A stretch of DNA of 64,000 nucleotides from Halichondria panicea (GCF_963675165.1 NC_087377.1:9379122-9443121), one strand, 5' to 3'. Positions 37,939 to 50,487 are shown, counted from the stretch's first letter. Made by a program: numbers and translations. Notes: generated by a model not told the origin, from the sequence alone.

Positions 37939-39180
37939 AGCTTAAATGAAGTCTTATAAAAATTAATTTAATTATTGCTTCAGTCTTAGTTGCTATAAGA
38001 AAATTTCGCTTTTTATAATCCTACACCAGACCATATTTAGGGCTATACTTGTCGACTTTATAATTTAGTATGCCTTATATTTGCATGTGACTTATGTCAA
38101 TCCGAGTCAATCATGCAATTCATGCATGCAATGCAGCATCCACAATCTATTATTATAGTGCATGCATGCATGTACATATATGCATGTGAATAATTTGAGT
38201 CAGCAATGTTACAATAACAAGATGTGACAGCTTGTCGATCTGTGTAATCAGCAAGCTAAAAATGCATTTAGCATAGTAACACATCATGAACTAAACCTTC
38301 CCTAACCGTTTACCTAAGCGTTATAAACAGTATATACCCTGCACTGCGGCCACCAGAAATGTCTCAGACCGAGGCAAAAATTATCGTAAAGATAATTAAT
38401 TTTTTCACCCGTGCATGTTTGGGCAATTTGGTGGGGGTTCTTGAACACCTCCCTTAACCGAGATTGGATATAGCCAGAGTAATGTCATACAGGGGGAAGC
38501 TGGCTCAAACCCCCCCCCCCCCCCAATTTGCTACAGTTGTCTTTTTGTTAGTTTTCTAAAACTTTTCTAAAACGTACTTGCAACATGCCCCTTGCCTGTT
38601 TTGGGGTTTATATACACCCGAGAGGTTATGATTTTCGGGTAATCGAGGGTGTACGCTATACAGTTTGGTACCCACCTTGTCATGTCCTTATGCCTTATGT
38701 TGCATGCTTACTTTGGGGCTGCCGAAACGTCAAGGATCCCCTGCACATATACCATTATTTGAAAATGGGTAGGAATTTTAGTTGGGTTGGGTCACCAATG
38801 GGATAAAAGTGGCCAAAATTAAAGTCATGCAGTGGTGGGTGAGAGCTTGTTGCAAAAATCTGCAGGTGAGGTGAGGTAGCAGAGATTGAAATTTTAGAGA
38901 GAAAATCCTTCGGCAGGTAACGTACACAAGTGTACAAATTTCACCAAAAAACTAGTCGTACAAATTTGTACCCTTAGTGTATCGAAGGGTACTAATTTTG
39001 TACTCTGAATTTACAAAGTTAAATCTGCACACTCACAATGCACCTTAACATCATGCATAAATGTATCTTTATAGTTCGATCAAAACTTGTAGACCAGCAA
39101 GATATTCACAGGGACATTACTATCTATGCTGACACGAGCTGTACTAGTTAAACCAAACTGACATTGATGGGTATAATTAT
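37939..39180. other. Non-coding stretch with repeat debris
   Basis: Around 38,485-38,585 lies a reversed fragment (poly-C run, 'aatttgctaca', 'ttctaaaacttttctaaaac') that matches parts of the TIR element and poly-G neighbour at about 44,230-44,440. A block at 38,640-38,940 recurs in part, inverted, at about 56,020-56,380. No exon supported. Confidence 0.45.
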
Positions 39181-39507
39181 ATGGGGGACCTGAACTACGA
39201 GGCCTGGCTGGCAGCTGATATAAGGTAAAGATGTGTTTGATGGTACGAATGGGTCGATCTACTTGGAGTCAAACACAGAGTAAAAAATGAACAGTTCAAC
39301 ACGCATGACTCTTATCACACTCCTTAATGTGTATTATGTAGGTCTTTGTACCGCATACTGAGCACCCTCTCCACTACAGGTGATGAGCTCAGTAAGAGAA
39401 TTGACGTGATGGTAGACCTTCGTAAGGTCACCAACCACCCCCTACTCCTGAGACACCATTACACTGACGACACCCTACAAATTAATGTGTTGACTCGACT
39501 CATACAT
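39181..39507 (+). CDS. SNF2-type helicase fragment (SMARCAD1-like)
   Basis: Exon 39181-39224 begins with ATG (MGDLNYEAWLAADI) and ends at gtaaag in phase 2. Exon 39342 to about 39507 continues in phase (SLYRILSTLSTT..., then IDVMVDLRKVTNHPLLLRHH). The segment LRKVTNHPLLLRHHYT closely resembles the stretch just after the first helicase lobe in SMARCAD1-type SNF2 ATPases; that match is from memory of the family. No ATP-binding or DEAH exon lies upstream and no second lobe downstream. The fragment ends about 550 bases before the segmental duplication. Either a relic or part of a gene with unseen exons; the right end is uncertain. Confidence 0.45.
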
Positions 39508-40586
39508 GTGAAATGTCTACTGTACAACGTATATACATGCAAGATTATAATCTGTAGAACATACATGCATGCATGCACATGTACATGTATAATACTGATC
39601 CATGCATGGACAAGCAATTGCACAATTCAATAATTAGCGCATGCAGCCGCTGCATGTGGTGTGTAGGCAACCAATGACAACGGCGGCATGGTGGAGGAGT
39701 ATAATGATCCTAATGGACGGACCTCTGCAGTGCATGACTAAAATTCTTAATTTCTTGCTATAACTGGTGCAGAGCCATGCAATCAAAAGAGCTTTACATA
39801 ATTATGTTTACTGTATGTCTGTCTGTGTAATTCTATATACCTGGATAACTCTAACATAAAATTTATTGGAAGCAGATTGTAATTGTCAACATGGCCCGAA
39901 AAACAGCAAGCCAGCAAACTTAGAAGCTTGCACTTTGATTGATATAGCTAGCCAACTGTGTACATGTGTATATAATTTGAGGCATTTAATTCACTTCTAT
40001 GCTGATACTGCTGTGATATCAAACAACGGTAATTCTTTATAATGATGATCATGCTATTCTGAAATGAAGGGAGCAATGATTACGAGCCACGAGTTTAAAC
40101 CACATTATTGTAGAACCGAAAAATTTGACAAATTTTACTGAAATTTTAAATCGCCAAATTAAGTGGACATTGTCATTGCTGTACTATATAGCCACGCCTG
40201 AGACGCCAAATTAAAAAGCGCCAAGTTGGTTCAAATGGGTTATTCTCCAAATATAATAATAATATACCCGCCAGTTACACGGTATACACACTGGGCATCA
40301 CAATATTCTTGGTAATTAGGTACAACATTTGTTCACTAAAGCCAAGGCCGTGAAGGTTCACTCCTTCCTAATATTGCCCTGTGCAGGTGTTTGAGACCCA
40401 CAAATGTAACGTTTATATCTGTACTCGCAATTTGTGTACATTTTAAGACTATAGAGTTTTATACCTATGAACTAGCTTGTAGTGATAATAATATATAGTG
40501 CATGAATATACACAGGGAGGATAAAAAAAAACATAACTAATTATTTTTACTCTAAAACACCATAATTCATTGTATGACGCTTGGAG

Positions 40587-43500
40587 CTAATGAAACTGCA
40601 CGTGTCCATAAGCGAGGTTTCCCTGAGTGTGGGGGTCTGGTTTAATGTCCTCGTATACTGGTCCTCTCTGTTCAAGTGGAGCTTGTAATTGTTGAACATG
40701 GCTGTACGCAATGTTTTCTTGAGCCAGGGGGTCTAATATCTCTTCGTATATCACAGGTGGCGGTGAACTCATTTCAGTTCCAGTTAATTTCTCAGACCTC
40801 CTGCAATTATGCAAAGGCAATCATCACATGCTAACAAAAAAGTTATTGAATTACAATGCTTAAACAAGTATAGTCAAATGCGTGGGCAGGAATAATTATG
40901 GTCTAATCAGTAAGGCTTCTGTTGACAAACATGGAGATAAATAACAGTTGACTGTATACATTGAACACCACGCACAGGACAGTGAGAACACTCACAAGTA
41001 CTTAGTTAACCATAGATAGAGATTGAAAACAGAAGTGGTGCACGTGATCATTTAACATTAGTTCTACACAGAGGCCTCGAAAACTATCTCCTATTGTTTG
41101 CCGGGTAACTTGCTCGAAATAATTATGTTTCCTCGAGACATTATCCCCTCAGCAATTTATAACACACCTATTCTGTGAGCCATGTGTGGTACTAGCTAAT
41201 GACTGACCACACCCAGTAGACACGCTTCAAAGTGCTATTTAGGGTATTTATTGCTATAACGTGTAAGCGTGCAGGATAACTTCTGAAATAGGTATAGATC
41301 TTTAACTAACCAATCTGAACCTAGATCCCCATCTGGTATCTTGGGTAGCAAGCTACCTCAGGAATAGATCACAATATGTCATAATAAATGGAAAGTCATC
41401 AAAATTAATATCTCGGAGGTTGTGTCAGGAGTTCCCCAGGGTTCGGTGCTGGGACCTCTTCTTTTCCTAATCTATATAAATGACATCGATCTACATCAAA
41501 ATGAAGGAAGTCTCTTGCTCTATGCTGATGATCTTCTTCTTTACCATCCTATTCAATCTCCTGAAGATTATCTAAAATTGCAAGGAGATATTGATCAACT
41601 CCAAGCATGGTCTGAAAGAAATGTACTCTTGTTTAACCAAAGCAAGTGTAAATACATGACTATATCAAGAAAATTCAGCCCACCACTTCCCAACATGTGT
41701 CTCAATATCAGTGGACGTCCCCTACTTAAAGTTGACCACTACAAGTACCTTGGAGTGTGGATCTCTCACGACCTCTCATGGTCAAAACACATAGAAGGAA
41801 TGTGCAGAAATGCCTGCAAGCAGGTTGGTATAATTTACCGACAGTTCTATGGCCACTCGTCACTAGAATGTTTAAGACAACTCTACATCTCACTTGTGAG
41901 ATCAAAACTGGAATATGCTGCCCCTGTTTGGGATCCACACCAAAAAACAAATTCTCACAAAATAGAAAAAGTACAAAAGTTTGCCCTTAAAATCTGCACA
42001 AAACTTTGGAATAGGGACTACGACTCCCTATTAGATACTGTGGACCTACCGTCCCTTTCCACAAGAAGATTGTACCTGAAACTATCATACCTTTACCAGG
42101 TAATAAATGGGAACTTTAAATTCCCTGATCCACCACTGGAAAGAAGAGTATGCCCTCTCAATTTAAGAAGCACAAAAAATATACAGTTTGAAAGACCAAT
42201 TTGCAGAACAAATGCATATGCGAACTCTTTTTTCCCAAAAGCAATATCTGTATGGAATGAATTACCACTGGAGCTGCAGGAAAGTACATCGATTTTGTCA
42301 TTTAAGAGAAATGTACTCTGTCACTTGCATTAGTATAATATTAGTCTTTATTTTTAATTTGTACTCGCTATTGTAAATAATATTATATACAGGGCACACA
42401 TTAGGTTAGCATAATATGCTAACCGGCTGTGACATCGATCGGTACATGTATACACAAACAGTCCCTAGTCCTTTTCTCCAACTTCTCTCCATTCTCAACT
42501 CAGGTATGCTACTGGCTAGATCTACCATAGGCCTCCATGTTTTTGCACTTTGAAGTATACACTCTAGTATTTAACATGCATAGATAAATGAACACTGTAA
42601 TAAGAATTATTGGTTCAGTCTGCATGGCCTGTCTTCTCTTCTCTTCTTGAACTTCTCTTGCTTCTTGACATTCCTCTTAGGCATTTTACATTTCATTATT
42701 GAAGAGTATAAAAATACTGCTGTACTGAAAAAGAAAGGGAATCAAACTAAAAAAACATTTGCAATGTGAACGTTGCTAGGATTGCCAGGAAAAGAAAAGC
42801 GCGAAAAAGCGAAGAAACAAGAAATTCGGCGAGTGCATAACTCCAATCCGTTACAACGCCATGAACATGTACAGTCGAGTGGCCTACTGTTGATAATGAT
42901 TTTAGAATCAAAATACAAGTTGGGTAAAAAATGAACCCCGAATAACTGAATTCACAATCATCCACCCACACATCCAACACTTGCATGTTTGCTTAACACT
43001 GTAAGGGAAAACATCACAAACATTATATAGCTTGCAAAAAATTCACTATAATTATATGATAAAAATTTACTGAAGGATTGGCCAGGAAAAGCACAAAACG
43101 AAAAAAAATTGAAACAGTACATGTGAATGAAGTTGTAACGGATTGGAGTTATGCACTCGCCGAATTTCTTGTTTCTTCGCTTTTTCGCGCTTTTCTTTTC
43201 CTGGCAATCCTAGCAACGTTCACATTGCAAATGTTTTTTTTAGTTTGATGCTACTAGTGTATCCATGCATTTTGCAGAATTATTATAAATAAAAAAAATA
43301 AAAAAAATAAAAAAAAATAAAAAAAACTAGAAGTAAGCTGCACAGAATGAGCACATTTGCTAGTGATGTGCAGAAGTATGCATCAGCTTGGCTACCTCGC
43401 AAAGCCACTCTCATTACAGATAAGGCTGCTTAAGACAGCCTCAATTGAACCGCAGGTAAGAGCAGATGTTCATTCAAAGGTACTTTTGTTTCTAATGCCT

Positions 43501-46500
43501 TATCTCTGGCATAACAATCAATAAAGCTGATATAACAAGGCCACTGCAAATGAGACAGACCGTAGTTTCCCGCGGTGAATGTTTTTGTGGTTGTTATAAT
43601 TATGATGAAATCGAATGATATTCATGGTATTGAATAATGATCCAGCGAACACATACAATTCACAGAAGTCTCTAATTAAAGTATACACCCTCATTTGGAG
43701 TGCATGGCCTAACTATATAAATTATATTCAGGATGTCATACAGGATTTTAAAGTAGGGGGGGGGTCTAAAAGTTACCAGAAGATTTCAACTGAATATACC
43801 TTGTTAGCATAATATATAGCTGGCTATGCTCAGTACAGTAGCGGTAAAAAAAAAGTAACCGTTCCGTTTACGTAGTACGTCCGTAGTACGCTGGTACGTT
43901 GCAAAATAAACGCTAAAAGTACGCTCAAGCTACGCTACATACCGTTGTGTTTTTTCAACCGTTGTTAAATTTTTTCTTCGGCCACACCCATGCAGCTCTG
44001 CACGCAGCTAGCTAGCTAGAACTTTTGCAGCAGTTAGCTGTTAGCTAGCTAGCTAGCGTTTTCTAACCTTGAGATAGGACTCCATAGAGACTGCATCCTT
44101 TTTAATGAGAAAGTTAAAGAACCTGTGAATGGTGCGTTTTATGTCTTTGTTGTAGATCAAGAGCTAGACTTACAGCTAGACATGGCCATAGTATAGCTAA
44201 GTAACTAGTCTAGCTACGACAGTACTAGGATTGTCTTTTTGTTAGTTTTCTAAAACTTTTCTAAACGTACTTGCAACGTGCAACGGTAATTAGCAACAGT
44301 ACGGTAAATTCAACGCTTTTGATACGGTGTCAAAACGGAAACGCTTCGAACGTACTACGTAAACGGAACGGGTACTTTTTTTTACCGCTACTGTAGCAAA
44401 TTGGGGGGGGGGGTTTGAGCCAGCTTCCCCCTGTATGACATTACTCTGGCTATATTCAAGCACAGCACTATCCCCAGACAGGAATACAGAGAATCTGCAG
44501 TTCTGTATAATCAAAAAATGTTGCTCTAACAATTTGGTTGGTCAGACATGGGGGAAGAGTCTAGCTCAAGACTATAAAATCACGCACTGGTCTCAAGACT
44601 CCCTCTCACTAACTCACCCCTTTGGATCTTCATCTTCGACTGATCCTTCATACTTTTTCTTCTGAGTTTCTATAAGTATACAGTGAAGAGGATTATGATA
44701 AAATTGTAATATAGCAGCTTACCTCTCTGACTATAATTATATAGTTTACTAGGCGTAAATAAGATTATCTACCCTCACCCCTAAATTCTACCCTCTATAT
44801 ATGCACCCCTATAAGAACCAAAAACAAAATTCCTTAAGAGTTAAGCTAGAGTATTAGCTATGCAGACCAGCAATTGTATCAGTATACACAACGTACCTTT
44901 CTTGTTCTTCACACAGCAGTAGCCAATGAGAATACCAATTCCAAAGCCAAACACGATTATAAGAAGAATGACCAACAGTAGAGTGCCACACTTTCCTACA
45001 ATGAACATATACAAGTACATGCACCAATCTATAGGGTTGATTAACAATTGACTTACTTCGTCGAATTCCTTGTACACATATCCCACAAAAATGAGTGAGC
45101 AATATTCCCACAATAATTCCAATAGCAAAGGAGAGGACAACCGCACTTATACTGACAACTATAACCAAACTTGGATTGTCTGGTGGTATAACAAAATAAC
45201 CTGAGCGAAACACTCCCACCACCTTAAATAACAGTACTCCTTGGGTCAAGTAAATGGAATAACAATAAGTTAAATTAGGTTGTAGAGATGTCAAGATAAC
45301 TTCCAGAGTATCCCCAGCCATGCCGTTATTAGCTGACATCACAGTGTTGGCATCAGTGTTAGGCGTTATTCCGTAGGTCACTGTCAAACCGGTCGAGCCT
45401 CGGAAACCACTGGACAGATTAGCAGTCACATTAGCATTGGAGTCTATTACAACAACTGTCAGAGTCGCTAATGAAGATAATATATTGAATGGCACTGCAA
45501 AAAAATAGTCAGTAGTTAAACTGCATGGATGGACAATATGAAACTCACGCTGGGAGGATGTTATCACTGATTGACCACCTCCAATTCCATTGGACACGGT
45601 AATAGTCACAGTGAAATTATTGCTGGGAGGATTATCACTAGTGAAGTTAGTCAGGTACTGGCACAGGGTAGCATTGCAGTTGCCTGTGAGAACCATTTGC
45701 GGATCACTGACGATTCGTACAGAGTAAGTAACTGCAGGAGAAAAACCAGGAGCAACCTCGACAGGACTCTGCATGTGCATGGAAAAGTGTTTGTAACATA
45801 CCGACAAATGCAGAGACAATTGCTTACCACTGTTGGAAATGCGACCATGATAGAGTCGAGGCTGTCATCAGAATACACTGCCAGCACACTGACATCACCA
45901 GCAGCAGGGGGAGATGGTTCTATGGAGAAATGTGAGTTACAATGCCACACTCACCCTATAGCTCTCACTCACCCATTAAGTTTAGCATTACAAGAGTGCT
46001 GAAGCTTCCAGCCTGACCACCACACAAGTCAGAGTTGGCCCTGACCATAACTGAGCAGCTCTGTGGAGCAGTCCAACCAGAACAAACTCCTGACGTACTG
46101 GAACTGACTGAACAAGAGCCTCCACAATCTGAGACGACATCATATGAGAAGGAGGTTCCACAGTTCTGGTTGGCTCTGTCCAAGTTACAGTGAATGTGGA
46201 CACACCAACCTCTGTCACCGTCACGTTAGTGGGTGGTGGGGGTGGACCTGTGGGGGTTAAAGGTTTAGACTGTTGTCACACTGTGATGCTGTTTACCTGC
46301 TACTCGCAAGGAATCAGTGCCAATCATAGCAGTGATATCTCTTGTACACCCTATAGTTTGTCCATCCATGTTGGCACTGATAGTGACTGACAGTTCTGAT
46401 GTGTAGCAAGGTTCTGCTCCACTAGTGTCAACTGAAGTACCACTACCGATAATAGCTCCACTTGTACAATCTCCTACAGCAGTCCCTCCAGAGAATAGAG

Positions 46501-47469
46501 CATGACCTAATACTATTGCATTGTTGGATCCAGAACAGTCAAAGGCAGTTCCTGACCACACTGTAATACCTCCACCGACCACATTACATGTGTAGGTCTC
46601 TACATCACCAGGGCAGAAACACTGTCTTCCATTGGGAAGAGTGGGTGGGACTAAGATGTCTGTGGCTCCATCACCTACAGATTTATGACAGTCTCATAAT
46701 CCGTCTCCACTGTTTTTATCACACTTAACTAATAATATCGTACTTCTTTGAAATAAGGTGGCCCATACATTTTCGAATGCAGTACACAAAAAGGAGTTTA
46801 TTTGCAATTCATTTTCTATAAGTAATTGCTATGTAGGACAAATATCATAGGTATGACCAATGGCGTATACAGAGAAGAGGGCATGCAACTCACCCTATTC
46901 TCAGAATCATCTGACTTCGTATTGAGCTATTTTAGAAGTGCCCACAAAAACGCCCTGGATGGACTAGGACTGGTCATGACACTTCTCTAAAATAATACTG
47001 CCCTGTAATACTGGCTAGCTAGCAAAGGCAGCTAGCTCTGGTACACGCCCATAATTAGAACTCGTAAATAACACCGCCCACTTGTTCACGTCCGTATACT
47101 GGATTCTATTTTTAGTATATCCGGTCTCTGATACGAAGTCGGATGAGTACGTACGGCACATAGTGAGTTGCATGCCCTCTTCTCTGTATACGCCCTTGGT
47201 ATGACCATGCAGATATAATTGTGACGTACGAAACTTGAACACACATGCACACAACAAATAAACATGGAGTCCAAGCTTACCTGACTTAATAAGCAGAGTC
47301 CCTAACAGTATTAAGCAGGTAACAACGATCTGTGAATTGACAAGAGTGAGTCGAGTAGATCTCAAGCACTGACATTATTTAATACTTCTACCAGCTATAG
47401 ATCGAGATACAAGGTTACTATTTATTGGCCAGGTACTGAGGTAGTAGTGGTCTTTACCTTTGCTCTCAT
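40587..47469 (-). CDS. Receptor R3: Ig/FN3 receptor with two TM segments and tandem ITAM-like tail
   Basis: Minus exons: 47469-47458, 47329-47281, 46674-46297, 46247-45973, 45919-45828, 45768-45549, 45494-45057, 44995-44897, 44669-44618 and 40800-40587; about 609 aa if one base is allowed for. Signal peptide MRAKIVVTCLILLGTLL is split between exons 1 and 2 as in R1/R4. An Ig-like exon (CFCPGDVETYTC...WSGTAFDC) and FN3-like exons follow. Exon 7 ends in a membrane segment (SLVIVVSISAVVLSFAIGII); exon 8, 99 bases and symmetric phase 1, holds a second (LLLVILLIIVFGFGIGILIG). The tail has VIYEEI-x8-IAYSHV and VYEDI-x9-LAYGHV. Exon 4 lacks one base near 46,155 relative to R5, which breaks the frame between TWTEPT and NCGTSF. 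Not shown whether this is real. Exon 10 is 3.8 kb away because of inserted elements. Confidence 0.8.
41309..43325 (+). mobile_element. 5'-truncated LINE with reverse transcriptase, inserted after the duplication
   Basis: Copy B has an unbroken site at 59,666-59,670 (aacta). In copy A this base string flanks the insert on both sides (41,304-41,308 and about 43,325-43,329), giving a 4-6 base target duplication. Coding: about 41,343-41,400 reads WVASYLRNRSQYVIINGK, then shifts frame to 41,401-42,333 with SGVPQGSVLGPLLFLIYIND, YADDLLLY (catalytic YxDD), YLGVWISHDLSWSKH and a LEYAAPVWDPH block. The 5' half (endonuclease) is missing. A ~1-kb 3' region holds a nested hairpin element and ends in repeated TAAAAAAA units. 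Motif order fits Jockey/CR1/L2-like non-LTR elements. It lies in the last intron of R3, antisense to it. Confidence 0.9.
42743..43247. mobile_element. Long-armed hairpin MITE (family 4) inside the LINE
   Basis: Arms of about 115-120 bases, nearly perfect inverses, share the core aatttcttgtttcttcgc / gcgaagaaacaagaaattcg and ends caaactaaaaaaacatttgc. Loop about 270 bases, which itself holds another worn arm at about 43,070-43,110. Being in the LINE 3' region, it either inserted into the LINE's parent or afterwards. Confidence 0.8.
43836..44393. mobile_element. TIR element shared by both duplication copies
   Basis: Ends CAGTAGCGGTAAAAAAAAAG and the inverse ...TTTTTACCGCTACTG with TA flanks; inner arms share 'ccgttccgtttacgtagtac'. 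The copy B partner is at 60,190-60,754, so insertion predates the duplication. No transposase. Lies in the last intron of R3 and is followed by a poly-G run. Confidence 0.8.
46858..47198. mobile_element. TIR element with 7-9 base target duplication, copy A only
   Basis: About 340 bases bounded by ~33-base inverted ends (ggcgtatacagagaagaggg and inverse). The flanks repeat GTATGAC(CA) at 46,851 and 47,199. Copy B reads straight across the site near 63,240. A 9-base duplication would fit Mutator-like elements, 7-8 bases would fit other families; the end base is ambiguous because of shared CA. Confidence 0.75.
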
Positions 47470-48691
47470 TGCGACATTTAGATCTAACATAGGGCCAGGC
47501 AAAGTAAGTTACTGTACTGTACCAGCTAGTATAGTCTACTACTGGACTGGACTTTGACCTGACTCGACTATTGCAACACCATTTACATTCCTTTCCCTCA
47601 TAACAAAACCATGACAAATGATTCAGTGTAAACAATGATTATGAAACATAAACACATACCACATATGTACAAAAACACCTACGACTGTTGTTTATAGGCT
47701 TAAACCAAGAGTTCATTAGGAAGAGTACGCAACTCCAATAGACTGTACACAAAAAGCATTCCTCCAATCTTACGTCACAGATACTGGCTGTAGTAACCGC
47801 AACTAGCAGGAAAGGCAATGATAGTAACTATGTTATTCATTGCCTTTCCTACTGGCAGTTGTAAATAAATAACATTAGTGATAATTATCACAATCATCAC
47901 TATGTTATTCATTGCAAGTTTGATTTCACAGTTTATACAACAGCATGTAGTTGCAACGTAAGATTGGAGAAACGCCCCCTCAAAACAATTAAATGGCCGC
48001 GGTAAATCTGATCGTGATAATGTAGCGCAATCAATAGCCAATTAATTGTTGGCAAGTAACGAATGCCCCACTGTCTCAAGATAGAAATTGAAATCGTGGT
48101 GAAGATGCCACGTAAAAATTGTAAGACAAAAAGACCTCGTTGAGCTTTACTGGAGGCTTATATAATTATTGCAAATTATCGATGTTCTGGCTTAAGAGTA
48201 AACAGACAATTTATACGTAGCTGATATAATACTATAAATTATTTTGTGACTGTGTAGCTGGAGTTTTGGATAGGGATTGGTGGATTATGCTCGAGATATT
48301 GCTATTCTTTTATGCTCAAGTTAACAGCCTATTATTCTTTTCAAATTGCCTATTATTCCCACATTATTCCTCCAGACCCCGTGTCGTTGCACAAGTAACA
48401 TCAAACTATTATAAATAATGCATGGCCACATGACTCTATCTCTATAACACTATAATATAGAATGCCAAGGAGATAAGTAGTCTGTAGCCACCAGTACTTC
48501 CGTCAGGCCTATAAACAATTCGTACTGACCAGTATTCAAAACCTGCCTATTATTCTTATAAAGGTGCCTAGTGTGCCAGCATAATTCTCACCCAAAAAAA
48601 TGCCCTATTATGCTCAAAATTATGCCAGCATAATCTACCGTGGCCAAACCCTAGTTTTGGAGAATGCAGAACAACATGGATGTCCAGGCAC

Positions 48692-48917
48692 TACTGGTAG
48701 TTTAGCAGGTAATTTTCGTGGGGTAAAAAATTCGTTGAACTTGGAACAGTGGTGATTTTTGTGAGCACAAATTTTGGTTTGCTTCCTTACATGCACTGTA
48801 TTGCATGCGTTCCGGATAAACCACACCTATACGTTTTGGTGGGTAAAATTTCGTTTAGCTTGCTCATGAAGAAAATAATAAATTTTTTACCCCACGAAAT
48901 TTACGTGTTATACAGTA
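48692..48917. mobile_element. MITE family 3 copy, variant interior
   Basis: Worn ends (tagcaggtaattttcg and inverse acgtgttatacagta). The interior matches the 35,745 subfamily ('ggggtaaaaaattcgt'). Confidence 0.65.
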
Positions 48918-50083
48918 TAATTATTGTGCATTTGCTCTACTTTGATGTAAGTCCTAATATTGAAAGTGAGCCTCACTATTTTCATCCATAATTGGGCTAA
49001 ATTGTTTGTGTCCATCGTCTTCACATGCACACTTTATACACTATAGCCTCGACTCCAGGCCACAGGCCTTGTGAAGGAGGCACCAGACCATCATCTAGAA
49101 TTTCTAACTCCTCTGAGCTATAGAGTTATCCTTGATAATTTATTAATAATTTAACACTATTCCCTTGCACTGTTAAAACAGGGGCGTAAACAATTCAGGG
49201 AGGGTGTAAACAAAATTTAGCTCCCTCAAAATTACTGCAATACAGGGGGGTAAAGAAAAAATTTAGATGTCTCATATAATACCCGCTTGTACCCTATAAG
49301 TCCTATACTGAAGTGAGCCTCACTATATTTTTATCTATAGGGCTAAGTCAATCGTCTTCACATGCGCACTTTATATATATACCATATAGAATTTCTACCT
49401 CTTTTGAGCTATAATTTATAGTTATCCTTAATTGATCTTGCATGCACTGTTAAAACAGGGACGTAAATAATTCCAAAAACCCCTTCTATATACTGAGTAA
49501 ATCTGGTGCTGGTGTAATAATAGTGAGCACGGGGTGTAAATAATCTCACGTACTGCACGTGTATATACTGTTTTCTGACTCGTAAGTTTTCTAGTTCTGC
49601 ATGGTCGATGTCTTTTTCAGTTTCAGAAACAGACAGAAAGTTTCAACACCAAGTTATTGTATACGCTTTCCCATTAGTTTCCTCATGTAAAAGCAGTGCT
49701 AGCTAGCACATTGTCTGCTAGAAGGAATTAGTTAAATGAGGTTTTCACCCGTTGTACTGAACAGCCATTGAAGAGAGTGCTTCCCTGTAGTCCGGAACAT
49801 AATGAATTACTGTTGCGGTGACATTGATTATAAGCTCTCAGTACAGCTCAGACTAGTATAGCAGCTAGTATATCATACATCATCAGAAAATACGGAGGGG
49901 GCGTATTTTTGGGCAGGTACGGTAATTTTATTGTAGGATACATGAATATACACTGTAAAAATTGATACGTGATTATCTCACAATTTATGCATGGTTACTA
50001 CACTGTAAAACTGGATTTCACACACTATGTATGTACTTATAACAACACAATTACAAGAACTGTACAGGGCAGATCGTTGAATA

Positions 50084-50457
50084 TACAGAGGACTCTTGTT
50101 AATCTGGTCACCCTTGAGACAGTGCAGTTTGGCTGCAATAGCGAGGTGGCTGCATTTCAGAAAATAGCCACGGCTAAAAAACAGTCCTGCCTTGAATAAT
50201 ATGTAGTTCTCTCTCTCTCGATTAATTATTCTCTCTATTTAAGTCTTCCAAACCACACCCAAAACGTCATATCCGGCCATAATAAACGTATAAAATTAAA
50301 AACCTAGTTTGGGGCAGACAGAACTGACCATTACACAGAATAGCGAGTGGCCGCATTTCAGGGCGAGTTTTGCAGTAATGATCAAACTAGCAAACAAAAC
50401 GACCATATATTGAGGTGAACGTACTTCAGAGAGCCAGATTAGCGAAAGTCTACTGTA
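50084..50457. mobile_element. MITE family 1 copy
   Basis: Worn ends TACAGAGGACTCTTG...AAAGTCTACTGTA with 'gttaatctggtcaccc' and the interior 'aatagcgagtggccgca' block. Immediately followed by another TIR element at 50,488. Confidence 0.7.
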
Positions 50458-50487
50458 CAACATAATAGTTCTACAATAATTATTATT

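Larger units (their letters stand above)
40065..47950. repeat. Segmental duplication, copy A
   Basis: From about 40,065 this block matches copy B at 58,350 to the window end in the same orientation, apart from small gaps. Copy A has two extra blocks: a LINE (41,309-43,325) and a TIR element (46,858-47,198). Without these it is about 5.5 kb against about 5.6 kb in B. Both copies carry a receptor gene (R3, R5), the TIR element at 43.8/60.2 kb and the leader exons. Divergence appears to be a few percent by eye. Confidence 0.9.

Noticed and set aside
45571-46002. 143-codon + strand frame and similar frames opposite R3/R5
   Set aside because: Shadows of the minus-strand receptor exons, which have matched splice sites and a paralogue.
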